From positions 124,001 to 188,000 of the forward strand of contig NZ_WTYH01000001.1 in the NCBI RefSeq assembly GCF_009827335.1: 64,000 nucleotides of DNA. Direction: 5' to 3'. This DNA comes from Aurantiacibacter arachoides (GTDB lineage Bacteria; Pseudomonadota; Alphaproteobacteria; Sphingomonadales; Sphingomonadaceae). A model generated the notes under the pieces. It searched no databases. It saw nothing but the letters and a program-made list of their open reading frames with translations, and was not told where the DNA came from. Below, one piece after another: positions 29,876-39,544 of this stretch. The position numbers and the translations under genes were made by a program. The first letter of the stretch is position 1, and the number at the start of each line of letters is the position of its first letter.

Positions 29876-32800
29876 TGCGGCACGTCCGTATCGATAGCGT
29901 CACCTTCACCTTCAAATGCACCGAGCTGACGCAACCGCACGGGGATCAGCTGGCGAGGATCGTGCTCGAGTACCGTAATTTGCGTAAGCTGAAGGATCGC
30001 TTGCGCGCGCTCAATCAGCTTGCTGAGCTGTTCAGGCGATAGGATCGGCTGATCGAATTCCGTGTCATTATCTGCGTGGCCAATGCGTTTGCCGAATAAC
30101 GACGGAAACATATCAAACAGCGAGGTCTCGCGGTTTCGCGGCAGCAGACATGATTGCAGAATGGCGAGGCTGAACGACGATATCGGCAAGCGCTCAAGAT
30201 CCCACGCCACGAGCTCGACCAAGCCACGCTCCTGGCCACGGACATTCCACGCCGCGGGCAGCGCGAAACTGCCGCGCAAGATACCCCAGAGCAATTGACC
30301 TATTGGCCGTAGCCGTCGAGGCCATGCGCGGTCTTTCGCAGGTAGAATTTCCCGGTAACGGTAGTCGCCAAGGCCGGTGTCGGTGACGCGTACTTCGTGG
30401 ACTCGAACATGTTTGCGCCAGCCCTCCCATGTCGGGACCACTGTGTTTGCCGGATCATCTGGCAAAAAACGCCATTCCGGTGGAATTTGCACATTTTCCG
30501 GATGCAGTATGTCGAGGAAGTCGGCATCGCGGCTTTCGAGGTCCAGTTCCTGGTCAAAGGAGAACAGGGGCTTGAGTATCTGACGAATGATCTCGAGCGC
30601 CGTCCATTCCGATCGCCGGGGGTCATTGGGTTTGAGGGTAGCAGTAAGGCTCACCCAATCGCACAGAGTGTTGGTGCTACGAAGTTTGTCGGTGCGCTCC
30701 TGAATCTCGGCGACCATAGGGGAATCGGGGAGGCCAGCGAATTCTTCAAGGTTGCCGCGAGCGGCATCAAGCAGCCAACCTGCATCATCTGGATTAAGTA
30801 GCGCAGGATGCTCCCCTAACCTGGCCCAGGCGTGACGGGGCAAATCTTTCGGGTAGCGACGCAAGGCGTTCCAGTCGCTGACGTTCGTCGCGTCCAAGCA
30901 CGCTGCGATCCGAGGCCAGTAGCTCGGCGCGAAATCGCCATAGGCTCCACTGGCGGTGAAAAACCAGTGATACCAAACGCCCAGCGAAGAACCTCTTTCG
31001 CTAAGCGTTTTTATGGATGGGGACGCTCGGCCAGGATCGAGCTTGGAGGCGCATTTCATGAGGGCCTGAGCGACACCTGGCACTGCGTTTATGATCTCCT
31101 CGCTAGCCATGACCGATGCGGCGACAAAGGCGCGCGTTGCTTGCGCCTGAAAGGCTTGGACTGGTCGTTTCGTCGCAGCAAAGGCAGTGATGTCACTTGC
31201 CGCAACATGCGCGAGAAAGTGTTTTGCTGCCGACTGTTCGCGGTGCAGTGCATCAACGCGCGTCGCTGCCACACTCGCAGTGATGACATGTCGGCTCAGC
31301 GTCTGGAGGGCAAGCGCGCCGAGATAACAACTGAGATGCTGGTGATCGCTGACTTCTTGCTCGCGCAGCCAAGCCGTCATTCGATCAAAGCCGTTATGTC
31401 CGGTTACGCGGCAGAAATCGATTAGGCGTATCCACAAACGGACTTTGTCGGGGTGTCTGGCGAACGCTTCAAACAACAACCCGAAGTGACGTTTGAGCAG
31501 TGCATCCCACGTATCGCGCTCCTTCTGGCTGAGCTCACTAATCACCTCCTCCAAAGCAGCAATCGCGGCATGAGCGTTTTCATCATCTTGCGCTGGTCGA
31601 GGCAGCAATCGATATGCGCGTTCGGCCTCTAGCAGTTCGTCATTAGGTCGAAAAAGCGCTGGCGTAAGCTTGGCAATGCGAGCCGCCGCAAACGCCATCC
31701 GGGTATCGCCGCGGATTTCATTTTCGGGAATATTCGCGAGCAGCAACCATTCGAGTTGTTCAAGCCGCTCGCGACCCGAATCGGTGAGGAGATCGAAGTC
31801 GATTGCGGCCAGCATGGAAACCTGTGCGAGTGTGCGCGTCATCAACTCGCTTGGCTTGCGACCATTAACCGCCGCCGCCCTGGAAGCTTGCACTATAAGT
31901 TCCTCAGCACTCTCGTTTGGTGCGTCTTGAGCGTCGGGATCGAGTATCCATTTCAGCTGCGCAGGAATGTATTTGTCGGGCTCGATCTCTGGTCCAATGT
32001 CGTGTTTTCGCAGAAGGCGCGCATAGTCGCGGATCCAAGCTACGACGGCGGCAAAATCATACGCCAGCACCTCGTGATCATCGACGAAGCGAAAATGAGC
32101 GACGTCGCGCCGGTGCAGAAGCAACGCGTCGATCTCCAGATCGAGCGTCAACATAGCAACGTTGGCCAGAAAGCCACCAACGAATAGCCCAGTGGGAATG
32201 CCGTCGAACGGCCCGTCGACGACGGGCGGGTCGACAACCTGCGCAAGGTCTGCGGAGACGGTTTTAGTATCGACCTTGAACGCCAGCATTTGGGCGACGA
32301 GATGCGGCAATCTCTCGTCATCGCGGAAATCCTGAACATGGACTTCGAACCCGCGCAGGATCGCGGCGGTACGCACGGACGGGTAAAATTTGCGCAGATC
32401 GAAAGAGGCGGCGTAAATTGTGTCTCCGGCGTCCTTCGGCCGGAGCCAATGGTCGGTATCGAGATATGCCAAACCGTCGCTTTGCTCCAGCGCCAAGCGC
32501 TCCCCGTGGTCCAGCGCATCTGGGTCAATGTCATCCGCGACCATCTTGCGAGCGCTGAGCGAAATGTGACGACGAAACAGCGGCCAGCTATGTTTGAAAT
32601 GCCGATAGAGATGTCCCGCCGAGTGGCGGTAGGGTCCGATGTTCAGGCGCGAAGGACGCGCGTCGCCTGGTTCTCGCTCGTACCACGCAGCCCGATACAG
32701 CCGATTGCCGTAGCTCCACGCTGGCATCTTCTGATCAAGCTCGGGACCCAGCACATTAACGAGCGCGCACCACGCGACTTGGTCGCGGACCGACACCTGG

Positions 32801-33054
32801 AAATACTGACGCAAACGCGGATGCCCATCTTTGTCGGGCTTTTTCGGCTGGGGAACGAGTCGCAGCGGCATCGTGGTCCAAACGCCGGTAGCAAAATCGT
32901 TCCGAATGCTGTCGAGTTGAGCTTCGAGGTCAAGTTCGAACGCTGCAACTTCTGCTTGATCAAAGAGACTGTCCGCTGTGCGATACGCTCGACGTACCTT
33001 ACGCCATGCCCACAGCACATTCTCCGGCAGCAACAGTAGATCGAACCAACTCAT
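29872..33054 (-). CDS. large UG-type reverse transcriptase with helical C-terminal domain
   Basis: A 1060-residue RNA-directed DNA polymerase of the prokaryotic unknown-group (UG/Abi) class. The RT region covers about residues 85-350. It has QVSVRDQVAWCALVN then MPAWSYGNRLYR (110-121), motif A SFDLRKFYPSV with Asp219, motif B GIPTGLFVGGFLANV (285-299) and motif C FVDD (323-326) in place of the usual YADD. About 700 residues follow without a known enzyme motif; they are rich in helical, HEAT-like segments, as in the alphaRep C-termini of class 1 UG RTs. There is no retron, group II intron or CRISPR signature. It sits between a primase and a nitrilase gene, overlapping both by 4 bases. Confidence 0.87.
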   Translation of the reverse strand: MSWFDLLLLPENVLWAWRKVRRAYRTADSLFDQAEVAAFELDLEAQLDSIRNDFATGVWTTMPLRLVPQPKKPDKDGHPRLRQYFQVSVRDQVAWCALVNVLGPELDQKMPAWSYGNRLYRAAWYEREPGDARPSRLNIGPYRHSAGHLYRHFKHSWPLFRRHISLSARKMVADDIDPDALDHGERLALEQSDGLAYLDTDHWLRPKDAGDTIYAASFDLRKFYPSVRTAAILRGFEVHVQDFRDDERLPHLVAQMLAFKVDTKTVSADLAQVVDPPVVDGPFDGIPTGLFVGGFLANVAMLTLDLEIDALLLHRRDVAHFRFVDDHEVLAYDFAAVVAWIRDYARLLRKHDIGPEIEPDKYIPAQLKWILDPDAQDAPNESAEELIVQASRAAAVNGRKPSELMTRTLAQVSMLAAIDFDLLTDSGRERLEQLEWLLLANIPENEIRGDTRMAFAAARIAKLTPALFRPNDELLEAERAYRLLPRPAQDDENAHAAIAALEEVISELSQKERDTWDALLKRHFGLLFEAFARHPDKVRLWIRLIDFCRVTGHNGFDRMTAWLREQEVSDHQHLSCYLGALALQTLSRHVITASVAATRVDALHREQSAAKHFLAHVAASDITAFAATKRPVQAFQAQATRAFVAASVMASEEIINAVPGVAQALMKCASKLDPGRASPSIKTLSERGSSLGVWYHWFFTASGAYGDFAPSYWPRIAACLDATNVSDWNALRRYPKDLPRHAWARLGEHPALLNPDDAGWLLDAARGNLEEFAGLPDSPMVAEIQERTDKLRSTNTLCDWVSLTATLKPNDPRRSEWTALEIIRQILKPLFSFDQELDLESRDADFLDILHPENVQIPPEWRFLPDDPANTVVPTWEGWRKHVRVHEVRVTDTGLGDYRYREILPAKDRAWPRRLRPIGQLLWGILRGSFALPAAWNVRGQERGLVELVAWDLERLPISSFSLAILQSCLLPRNRETSLFDMFPSLFGKRIGHADNDTEFDQPILSPEQLSKLIERAQAILQLTQITVLEHDPRQLIPVRLRQLGAFEGEGDAIDTDVPQ

Positions 33055-34082
33055 TGGACGTTGCTCCGGCGTTGAAGGAGATAGGCATTGAGGTCGTTGG
33101 CGCCGTCGGGGGGACGCCGCGTCATCGCCGTAATGCCGTGGCTACCCAGCCGCGCAACCAATGCGCGCGCAAACGCTTGTCCGGCGTCATCGGCATCTCC
33201 GACGACAATAACGTTGAACCCTTTGAGTCTCGCGATGACCGATGGCTCAACCTTGCTGTTGGCTCCAAGCAATCCGATCGCTGTTTGGCCGAGCTCGACG
33301 GCTGACAGAACGTCCGTCACCCCTTCGCAAATCAAAATAGTGCTCGCGTCTGACGTCAACGCGTCCAAATTGTAGGCGGGCGGCGCAAGCTTCGATAGGT
33401 TAGCCCAACGGCGCGCTTTTCCGTCCTTCAGGTTTCTACCTTGGACGTACCGAATGCCTCCTTGATCCATAAATGGAAACAATAAGAAGTCGGAAGGGTA
33501 GGCCAGGAAGGGGCCGTATCGCCCGGTGCTTACCAGCCCACAACGCTCGAGCCTTGCCAGGTCGAACCGTGCGCACGCCTCGCGAAATATCGCAGCACGG
33601 TCATCGACCTGGCCGATTTCAAACCGAGCTATGATCGCACCACTAAAGCCGCGCCCCTCTAGGTAGGAGCGACCGGAAGCGCGCAGTGGGCAACGCGTCA
33701 TCAGCCAGGAGAAGATTTCCGTATCTGGGAAATATGCCGGTTCGACCGCGATCTTTGGTTGCGTCAATGGTCTCGCACGGATCGCAGCTGCGCGCACTGC
33801 CTGGCGCGGCCGAACTTCACTGCCAAACCGCTCGCCTAGCCAGCAGACTGCCCGCACCAGATCCAGTCGCTCCACCTTCATGACTAGGTCGATCACACCA
33901 CCCCATTCGCCGCACGCGAAGCATTTGAAGGTGTTGGTGGCTTGACGCAGCGAGAAGGATGGATCGCGATCCTCATGTTCGGGCATCGGGCAACGTGCGC
34001 GCCCGTTGGTGGCGACCTTCATCCCGAGTGCAGCGCAAACTGACGCGATCGGGATTGCATTGAGTGCCTCAAAGTTGGTCAC
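33051..34082 (-). CDS. DnaG-like primase (CHC2 zinc finger plus TOPRIM)
   Basis: A 343-residue primase-type protein. The CHC2 zinc finger uses Cys31, His36, Cys54 and Cys57 (CPMPEH and FKCFACG). The TOPRIM catalytic part has Glu253 in ILICEGVTDVLS and Asp296/Asp298 in VIVVGDADDAG. It lacks the DnaB-interacting C-terminus of chromosomal DnaG and matches the short primases of mobile elements. It starts at GTG (34082) without a clear ribosome-binding site. As first gene of the RT operon, it could make RNA primers or act on the RT's nucleic acid; alternatively it is simply an island replication primase. Confidence 0.83.
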   Translation of the reverse strand: MTNFEALNAIPIASVCAALGMKVATNGRARCPMPEHEDRDPSFSLRQATNTFKCFACGEWGGVIDLVMKVERLDLVRAVCWLGERFGSEVRPRQAVRAAAIRARPLTQPKIAVEPAYFPDTEIFSWLMTRCPLRASGRSYLEGRGFSGAIIARFEIGQVDDRAAIFREACARFDLARLERCGLVSTGRYGPFLAYPSDFLLFPFMDQGGIRYVQGRNLKDGKARRWANLSKLAPPAYNLDALTSDASTILICEGVTDVLSAVELGQTAIGLLGANSKVEPSVIARLKGFNVIVVGDADDAGQAFARALVARLGSHGITAMTRRPPDGANDLNAYLLQRRSNVQ

Positions 34083-34651
34083 CGCGATCAGACCACTTCA
34101 TCGTCCCATGGCGCTAGCCAGGCCGCTCGACCCGCGCTCATTTCGACGATTGAGATATACAAATGGACCATCGCTGTTCCCCCGGCTCGTGATTGTGCAT
34201 GCACAGGTCCATCGTGGCAACTCAAGCAGAGAACAATGCTTCGATCTGGCGCATTCTTGTTGTCTAGCCCGTCTGTGTGAACGATGTTCTGACGGGCAAT
34301 AAATCTACGACCGGTTCAAGAATTGTCGGATAGCGAAATCGGGTCGCGATAAGGCCGGTAGGCCCACCTTGATTTTGCCCAAGCGGCGGCAGGGAGTTCC
34401 TGCCGTCCAGCGCGCGCGCTGGACGGCAGCTTTTAGGGTTCGCCGGAAATGCCGACGAACGACCGATATTAGGGCGCAAAGCAGACAGGCGTCAAATCTT
34501 AGAAGAGGAGGGAATTACTGCTGATTCGTTTGCCATCGGATTCTCCCCTTAACGGCGCCAACTAAGCCTTCGCGCAGGACTCATGTACAATTGTGACAAA
34601 TGGCACCAGTTTAGGCTACTGTAGTCCCCGCACACCGGAGGGGGTTAGGGT
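34083..34651. promoter_or_regulatory. divergent control region between the RT and UvrD-Mod-Res operons
   Basis: 569 bases with no protein gene but several palindromes. TGTGCATGCACA (34194-34205) is a perfect 12-bp operator-like site facing the primase. A hairpin at 34267-34297 has a 7-bp stem (GCCCGTC/GACGGGC) with an inner GAAC-GAT-GTTC. A terminator-like 30-bp palindrome lies at 34400-34429. A weak rightward promoter, TTGTGA then TAGGCT with 15-base spacing, may lie at 34591-34617. The rightward operon starts with TTG at 34652, behind GGAGGGGG. Confidence 0.5.
34387..34435 (+). terminator. overlapping hairpins: terminator/antiterminator candidate
   Basis: A perfect 30-base palindrome (34400-34429; arms CTGCCGTCCAGCGCG) is followed by CTTTTAG, a rho-independent terminator on the plus strand. 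A second hairpin, CGGCAGG-GAGTT-CCTGCCG (34387-34405), uses the same left-arm bases, so the two cannot form together. That is the layout of attenuators. What RNA it ends is unknown: a small plus-strand RNA or a long leader of the UvrD operon. Confidence 0.6.
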
Positions 34652-37534
34652 TTGGGTCCGAATGTCGAACAACGCCAGGCGATCGATGCGCTTGATGGCC
34701 CAGTCCTCATCGTCGCGGGCCCTGGCTCAGGCAAAACATTCTCGCTGGTTGAGCGCACAGCCCACCTTCTAGCCACACGCGATGTCGATCCCGGGCGCGT
34801 GCTGATCTCAACATTTACGGAGAAGGCGGCGAAGGAGCTGAGTGCCCGCATAACGGGTCGTCTGGCTAAATCTGGGGGAGACCAAAACCCGCTCGACCTA
34901 ACTGTCGGCACGCTCCACTCGATCTTCCTTGATATCATCGAGGAGTTTCGCGCCTTCTCCCGCATCCGGCGCAATTTCACGATACTCGACCAGTTCGACC
35001 AGCAGTATTTTGTGTTTCAGCGCCTGCCTGAGTTTCGGGACATAGAGGGTTTAGAAGACCTTATCAGGCCGTCGCCGCGCTTGTCCTTATGGCGTGTTGC
35101 CGAACGGCTGTGCGGCTACCTGAATATGCTGTCAGAAGAAGCGGTGGACGCCAACCTGCTTACTGAGGCGACCGGTGACGAGCTGCAGGTGCTCGGCATG
35201 GCCTATGCGCGCTACCAGGTCCTGCTAGAGCAATACAACTACGTCGACTTCTCCTCGATTCAGGTGGAGGTGATGCGGCTGCTAGAGTTGCCCGAGGTGG
35301 CAGATCAGCTGTGCTTACGGTTCGATTATCTCATGATCGACGAGTACCAAGACACCAATACGATCCAGGAGAAGATCATCCTCAAGCTGGCCTCGAGGCA
35401 TAACAACATTTGCGTGGTGGGGGATGACGATCAGGCGCTGTACCGCTTTCGCGGTGCCTCAATCCGAAACATCCTCGAGTTTCCCTCCCGGTTCCCAGCT
35501 GACACCTGCAAACAAATTTACCTCACCAAAAACTATCGCTCCCACCCTGACATTGTCGGTTTCTACAACCGCTGGATGGAGCTGGCGGACTGGCAGGGGC
35601 CTGGCCGGTCTTACCGCTTTCCAAAGGTCATCGAAGCAGCGGGCAATGACCGCGCTGAGCGGCCCGTTGTATTCAAAGTTTCGGGCGAGGATGGCGGCGA
35701 TGATTGGGCAAGCGAAACCGTAGCGTTCCTGACTAAGCTGCGCGCCGACGGGATCATCAAAGACTGGAATCAGGTCGCATTCCTGTTTCGCTCGGTTCGC
35801 AATCCCAAGGTTGTGCGTTTCGCCAATGACCTTGAGGCTGCGGGTATCCCGATCTTTGCGCCGCGATCCAACATGTATTTCGAGCGCGACGAGATCCGCC
35901 TGCTGATCGGCGCCTACATGTTCCTGTTCCCGCAATATGGCTCGATTCGTGCCACTCGCGAGGGAATGCAGTTGGACGTCTGGGCCTATTTTGACCGTTG
36001 CCTGAGTGACTTTATCGCTCACCTCAAATCGGGCGAGGATGCGCAAATTGCGGCTTGGATCAAGGACAAGGCCCGGCAGCACCTCTCGCTGTCCGAGAAT
36101 ACCAACTACTCCTTTGCCAACCTTTTCTACGATCTGGTGCAGTTCCCCACCTTCAGCCGATACCTTGGTGAAGCCACTGCCCATGGCGGCGTGCGCGATA
36201 GCCGCCCGGCGCGAAACCTGGCCAAATTCTCGCGACTGCTGAACAAGTTCGAATATCTCTACAACGTCATCATCCTTCAGCCGGACCGGCTGGAGCGCGA
36301 TCTGCTGATGCTCTTCAATTATTTCCTGCGGTTCCTATGGGATGGCGGGATCGAAGAGTATGAGGATGAGGCGGAATATGCGCCCTCCGGCTGCGTCTCG
36401 CTGATGACAATCCACCAGTCGAAGGGGTTAGAGTTTCCGATTGTCATTGCAGGCTCGCTCGATGCGGTGCCGCGTCACCAGCAATCTCCGCTCGATGCGC
36501 TGCTAGAAGCGGAGTTTGGCGAAGGCGAGCCGTTCGAGCCGCTCGACCGGATCAAGACGTTCGATTTTTGGCGCTTGTTCTACACAGCCTTTTCGCGCGC
36601 GCAGAACATGCTGGTGCTCAGCTGTCAGGAGAACACGCCGAAGGCAAAGGGACAGCGCAATGTCCCAACTCAGTATTTCAAACCCGTCTACACACCGCTC
36701 AAGGGCTGGCGGGAGCTGACGTTTGATCCGGCGATCACCAAGCTGGCCACTATCAAGGCGGGCAACCTCAAGCACAGCTATTCCTTCACCTCGGACGTGC
36801 TGATTTTCGAGGCTTGCCCGCAGCAATATCGCTTCTTCAAGGATCTTGAGTTTGCGCCGGTACGGACGAACGCCATCCTGTTCGGAACGCTCGTTCACCA
36901 GACCATCGAAGACATTCACAAGGCCGTGCTGCGTGGTGACGAAAAGAAGGTCACCACTGACCAGATCGACCACTGGTTCCGCACCAACTATGCCAATATC
37001 TCTCAGAAAGAGCGGGTCTATCTGGGCGAGCCGGTGCTGCGCATCGCACGCCGCCATGTCGCGACCTATGTCGACCGGGAACGGAACAACTGGCACCGGC
37101 TGCGCGAGGCCGAGGTCGAGCTGAGCCTGCTCAAGGACGATTACGTCCTGACCGGCAATGTCGATCTGATCCAGGCCGAGGATGGGGCGTGGGAGATCAT
37201 CGACTTCAAGACCGAGAAGAAGCCCGACCTGATCGACGACGCAGAGAAAGTGGCGCGATACCGTCGGCAGCTCCAGATTTACGCGCATTTGTTCGAGGAA
37301 AAGCGCGGCGTGCGGGTGGACCGGATGGCGCTGTATTATACCGGCGAGGAATCCGGGAATCCGCGCATCACGTTCAACCGCGAGACGGCGGACATCAAGG
37401 GCACAATTGACCAGGTTGATTCGGTTATCGGCAAAATCGTCGCCAACGAATATGGGTTGAAGGAGCGACCGGAGAAGCTGTGCAAAAACTGCGACTTCCG
37501 GTCATTTTGCGATATGACTTTTTGCCGTGCCTAA
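34652..37534 (+). CDS. UvrD-like helicase fused to RecB/Cas4-type nuclease domain
   Basis: A 960-residue superfamily 1A helicase starting at TTG (GGAGGGGG 7 bases before). Motifs are Walker A AGPGSGKT (22-29), STFTEKAA (Ia), LMIDEYQDTN (II, about 228-236), VGDDDQALYRFRGA (III), LTKNYRSH (IV) and SLMTIHQSKGLEFP (V). After about residue 710 comes a PD-(D/E)XK nuclease: FEACPQQYRFF, GTLVHQTIED, WEIIDFKTEK (about 850) and a terminal Cys cluster (CKNCDFRSFC plus the first upstream Cys), as in Fe-S AddB/Cas4 nucleases. It precedes Mod by 39 bases and probably unwinds and degrades foreign DNA with them. Confidence 0.9.
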   Translation: MGPNVEQRQAIDALDGPVLIVAGPGSGKTFSLVERTAHLLATRDVDPGRVLISTFTEKAAKELSARITGRLAKSGGDQNPLDLTVGTLHSIFLDIIEEFRAFSRIRRNFTILDQFDQQYFVFQRLPEFRDIEGLEDLIRPSPRLSLWRVAERLCGYLNMLSEEAVDANLLTEATGDELQVLGMAYARYQVLLEQYNYVDFSSIQVEVMRLLELPEVADQLCLRFDYLMIDEYQDTNTIQEKIILKLASRHNNICVVGDDDQALYRFRGASIRNILEFPSRFPADTCKQIYLTKNYRSHPDIVGFYNRWMELADWQGPGRSYRFPKVIEAAGNDRAERPVVFKVSGEDGGDDWASETVAFLTKLRADGIIKDWNQVAFLFRSVRNPKVVRFANDLEAAGIPIFAPRSNMYFERDEIRLLIGAYMFLFPQYGSIRATREGMQLDVWAYFDRCLSDFIAHLKSGEDAQIAAWIKDKARQHLSLSENTNYSFANLFYDLVQFPTFSRYLGEATAHGGVRDSRPARNLAKFSRLLNKFEYLYNVIILQPDRLERDLLMLFNYFLRFLWDGGIEEYEDEAEYAPSGCVSLMTIHQSKGLEFPIVIAGSLDAVPRHQQSPLDALLEAEFGEGEPFEPLDRIKTFDFWRLFYTAFSRAQNMLVLSCQENTPKAKGQRNVPTQYFKPVYTPLKGWRELTFDPAITKLATIKAGNLKHSYSFTSDVLIFEACPQQYRFFKDLEFAPVRTNAILFGTLVHQTIEDIHKAVLRGDEKKVTTDQIDHWFRTNYANISQKERVYLGEPVLRIARRHVATYVDRERNNWHRLREAEVELSLLKDDYVLTGNVDLIQAEDGAWEIIDFKTEKKPDLIDDAEKVARYRRQLQIYAHLFEEKRGVRVDRMALYYTGEESGNPRITFNRETADIKGTIDQVDSVIGKIVANEYGLKERPEKLCKNCDFRSFCDMTFCRA

Positions 37535-37573
37535 GGCGCGGCTACATCAGTGAGACGGGATTGAAAGGGCGGC

Positions 37574-39544
37574 ATGAGCAAGGATAACCCAGAAGCATTT
37601 GAGACGTTTGAATTCGATCTGCCGCCGATCCGTGGGTTCCCCGAACTGCGTTGGGCAGGCAAGCGCCCGTTCAAATCGACCCAGTATTTCCCTGCCCAGA
37701 AGAAGGAATCCTATGGCGATCCGACTGATGGCTGGTGGAACCGCATCTACTGGGGCGACAATCTTCAGGTGATGTCGCACCTGCTGCGGGAGTTTCGTGG
37801 CAAAGTCAGCCTCGCGTACATTGATCCACCGTTTGATAGCAACGCTGATTATCGAAGAGCAGTTAGCCTGAAGGGAAAGTCAGCAGTCGGGGATTATCAT
37901 GCATTTGAAGAGACTCAATATGCAGATATATGGACAAATGACAGCTACAATCAATTTATGTATGAGAGAATTTCTCTTGTAAGGGAGCTTCTTGACGATA
38001 ACGGAAGTATATACTTACACTGCGATTGGCACAAAGCTCATCATTTAAGATGCATTTTAGACGAAATTTTTGGATCAACCCGGTTTCAAGCTGAAATAAT
38101 TTGGCAGCGAACCGACCCTCATAACGATGCATTGAGTCGCTTTGGCAGGATCCATGATACGATTTTTTGGTATTCCAAGGGCGATACGCCAAAGTACAAC
38201 GCATTGGATGTTGTTGGAAGGCTTTCATCTGCCGCAGAAAAAGAATATTCGCTTTTTTTGACTGAAAATGGCGATGTAGTGACATACTTTGAGGGCATTG
38301 ATCAGCCGGGTCGTCGGTTTAAGCTGGAAAATGCTACTGTCAAAGGCAAAGATCCTGCTCGGCAATTCTCATGGAGAGGGGCAAAACCTTCAGACAAGCG
38401 TGTTTGGTCATTCAAAACGCCTGAGGAAATGGACCAAGCTCTTGAGGATGGGATCATATATCTACGAGACCAGCGCAAGGGAGCAGCGCGATGCCTCGTA
38501 AAATTCCTCGATGAGAATGTTGGTCAGGTCCTCCAAGATATTTGGCAGGATGCTGGCCGAATGAAAGGTGGGTCGGATTATCCCACACGAAAACCGGAGC
38601 AATTGCTGGAACGGATTGTTCGCGCATCAAGCGATCGGGGCGATATCGTTTTGGATACCTTTATGGGATCGGGTACTACTCAAGTTGTGTCGATGAAGCT
38701 TGGTCGAAGATTTTTGGGTGCTGATGTTAATGTCGGTTCGATAGACTTGACTGTCGGACGACTGAATGAGCTCCGAAACAGATTACGTTTGGCCCAAGAT
38801 GACCTTTTTTCTGATGATGATCTGACTAAACCCAGCGAGTTTTTCTCGGGCTTTGAAGTCTACAACGTCAATAACTACGATCTTTTCCGCAATCCGGCAG
38901 AAGCCAAGGAACTGATCCGTGAGGCGATGGAGTTGCAGCCATTGCCACCCAGCAGCGCATTCGATGGCCAACGCGAAGGCTATCTAGTCAAGATCATGCC
39001 GGTGAACCGCATCGCGACGCGGCAAGACTTGAACGAGGTTATTAACGGGCTCGACTTCAAGGCCTTTGAACGCCGCCAGGCCGAAGCGCCGAACAAGCCG
39101 GTCGAGCGCATCCACCTTGTCTGCATGGGGCATGACCCTGACCTTGGGCCTGCCCTGCAAAAGGAGGCCAAGCCGTTCGACATCGAGGTGATGGTCACCG
39201 ACCTGATCCGCGACAAGGCGCACTTGCATTTCAAGAAGGCATCCGACGCGCGCCTCGCCATCGAGAATGGCGAACTGGTCATCACGGGCTTTTACCCGAT
39301 GAACCTGCTGCAAAAGCTGTCGCTGGAAAGCGATGCAGTGGAAGACTGGCGCCAGCTGGTTGAGAGCGTGAAGGTCGATTTCCACTTTGACGGCGCGGTG
39401 CTGACCCCCGCCATTGTCGATGCGCCGGGCAAGGACCAGCTGGTTGCGGGCCGCTATGCGATCCCCGCCGATGCCGCGACGATCCGGGTGAAGATCACCG
39501 ATCTGCTTTCCGAGTCATGGGAAGGCGATATCGAAAATGGCTAA
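37574..39544 (+). CDS. mod: type III-like adenine-specific DNA methyltransferase (Mod)
   Basis: A 656-residue beta-class N6-adenine methyltransferase. The catalytic motif IV, LAYIDPPFDS (Asp84-Phe87), precedes the S-adenosylmethionine motif I, DTFMGSGTT (about 361-369), the order expected for Mod subunits. The stretch between them would hold the target-recognition domain. Residues 1-79 and about 430-656 are in GC-rich DNA, whereas about 80-415 use markedly AT-rich codons, implying replacement of the central recognition part by recombination. The stop overlaps the Res start by 8 bases, so both subunits are made together. Confidence 0.9.
   Translation: MSKDNPEAFETFEFDLPPIRGFPELRWAGKRPFKSTQYFPAQKKESYGDPTDGWWNRIYWGDNLQVMSHLLREFRGKVSLAYIDPPFDSNADYRRAVSLKGKSAVGDYHAFEETQYADIWTNDSYNQFMYERISLVRELLDDNGSIYLHCDWHKAHHLRCILDEIFGSTRFQAEIIWQRTDPHNDALSRFGRIHDTIFWYSKGDTPKYNALDVVGRLSSAAEKEYSLFLTENGDVVTYFEGIDQPGRRFKLENATVKGKDPARQFSWRGAKPSDKRVWSFKTPEEMDQALEDGIIYLRDQRKGAARCLVKFLDENVGQVLQDIWQDAGRMKGGSDYPTRKPEQLLERIVRASSDRGDIVLDTFMGSGTTQVVSMKLGRRFLGADVNVGSIDLTVGRLNELRNRLRLAQDDLFSDDDLTKPSEFFSGFEVYNVNNYDLFRNPAEAKELIREAMELQPLPPSSAFDGQREGYLVKIMPVNRIATRQDLNEVINGLDFKAFERRQAEAPNKPVERIHLVCMGHDPDLGPALQKEAKPFDIEVMVTDLIRDKAHLHFKKASDARLAIENGELVITGFYPMNLLQKLSLESDAVEDWRQLVESVKVDFHFDGAVLTPAIVDAPGKDQLVAGRYAIPADAATIRVKITDLLSESWEGDIENG

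Noticed and set aside
29872..33054. Retron or group II intron reverse transcriptase
   Set aside because: The protein is far too large, has no maturase or X-domain signature, and lacks retron VTG-type features; the partners are a primase, nitrilase and exonuclease.
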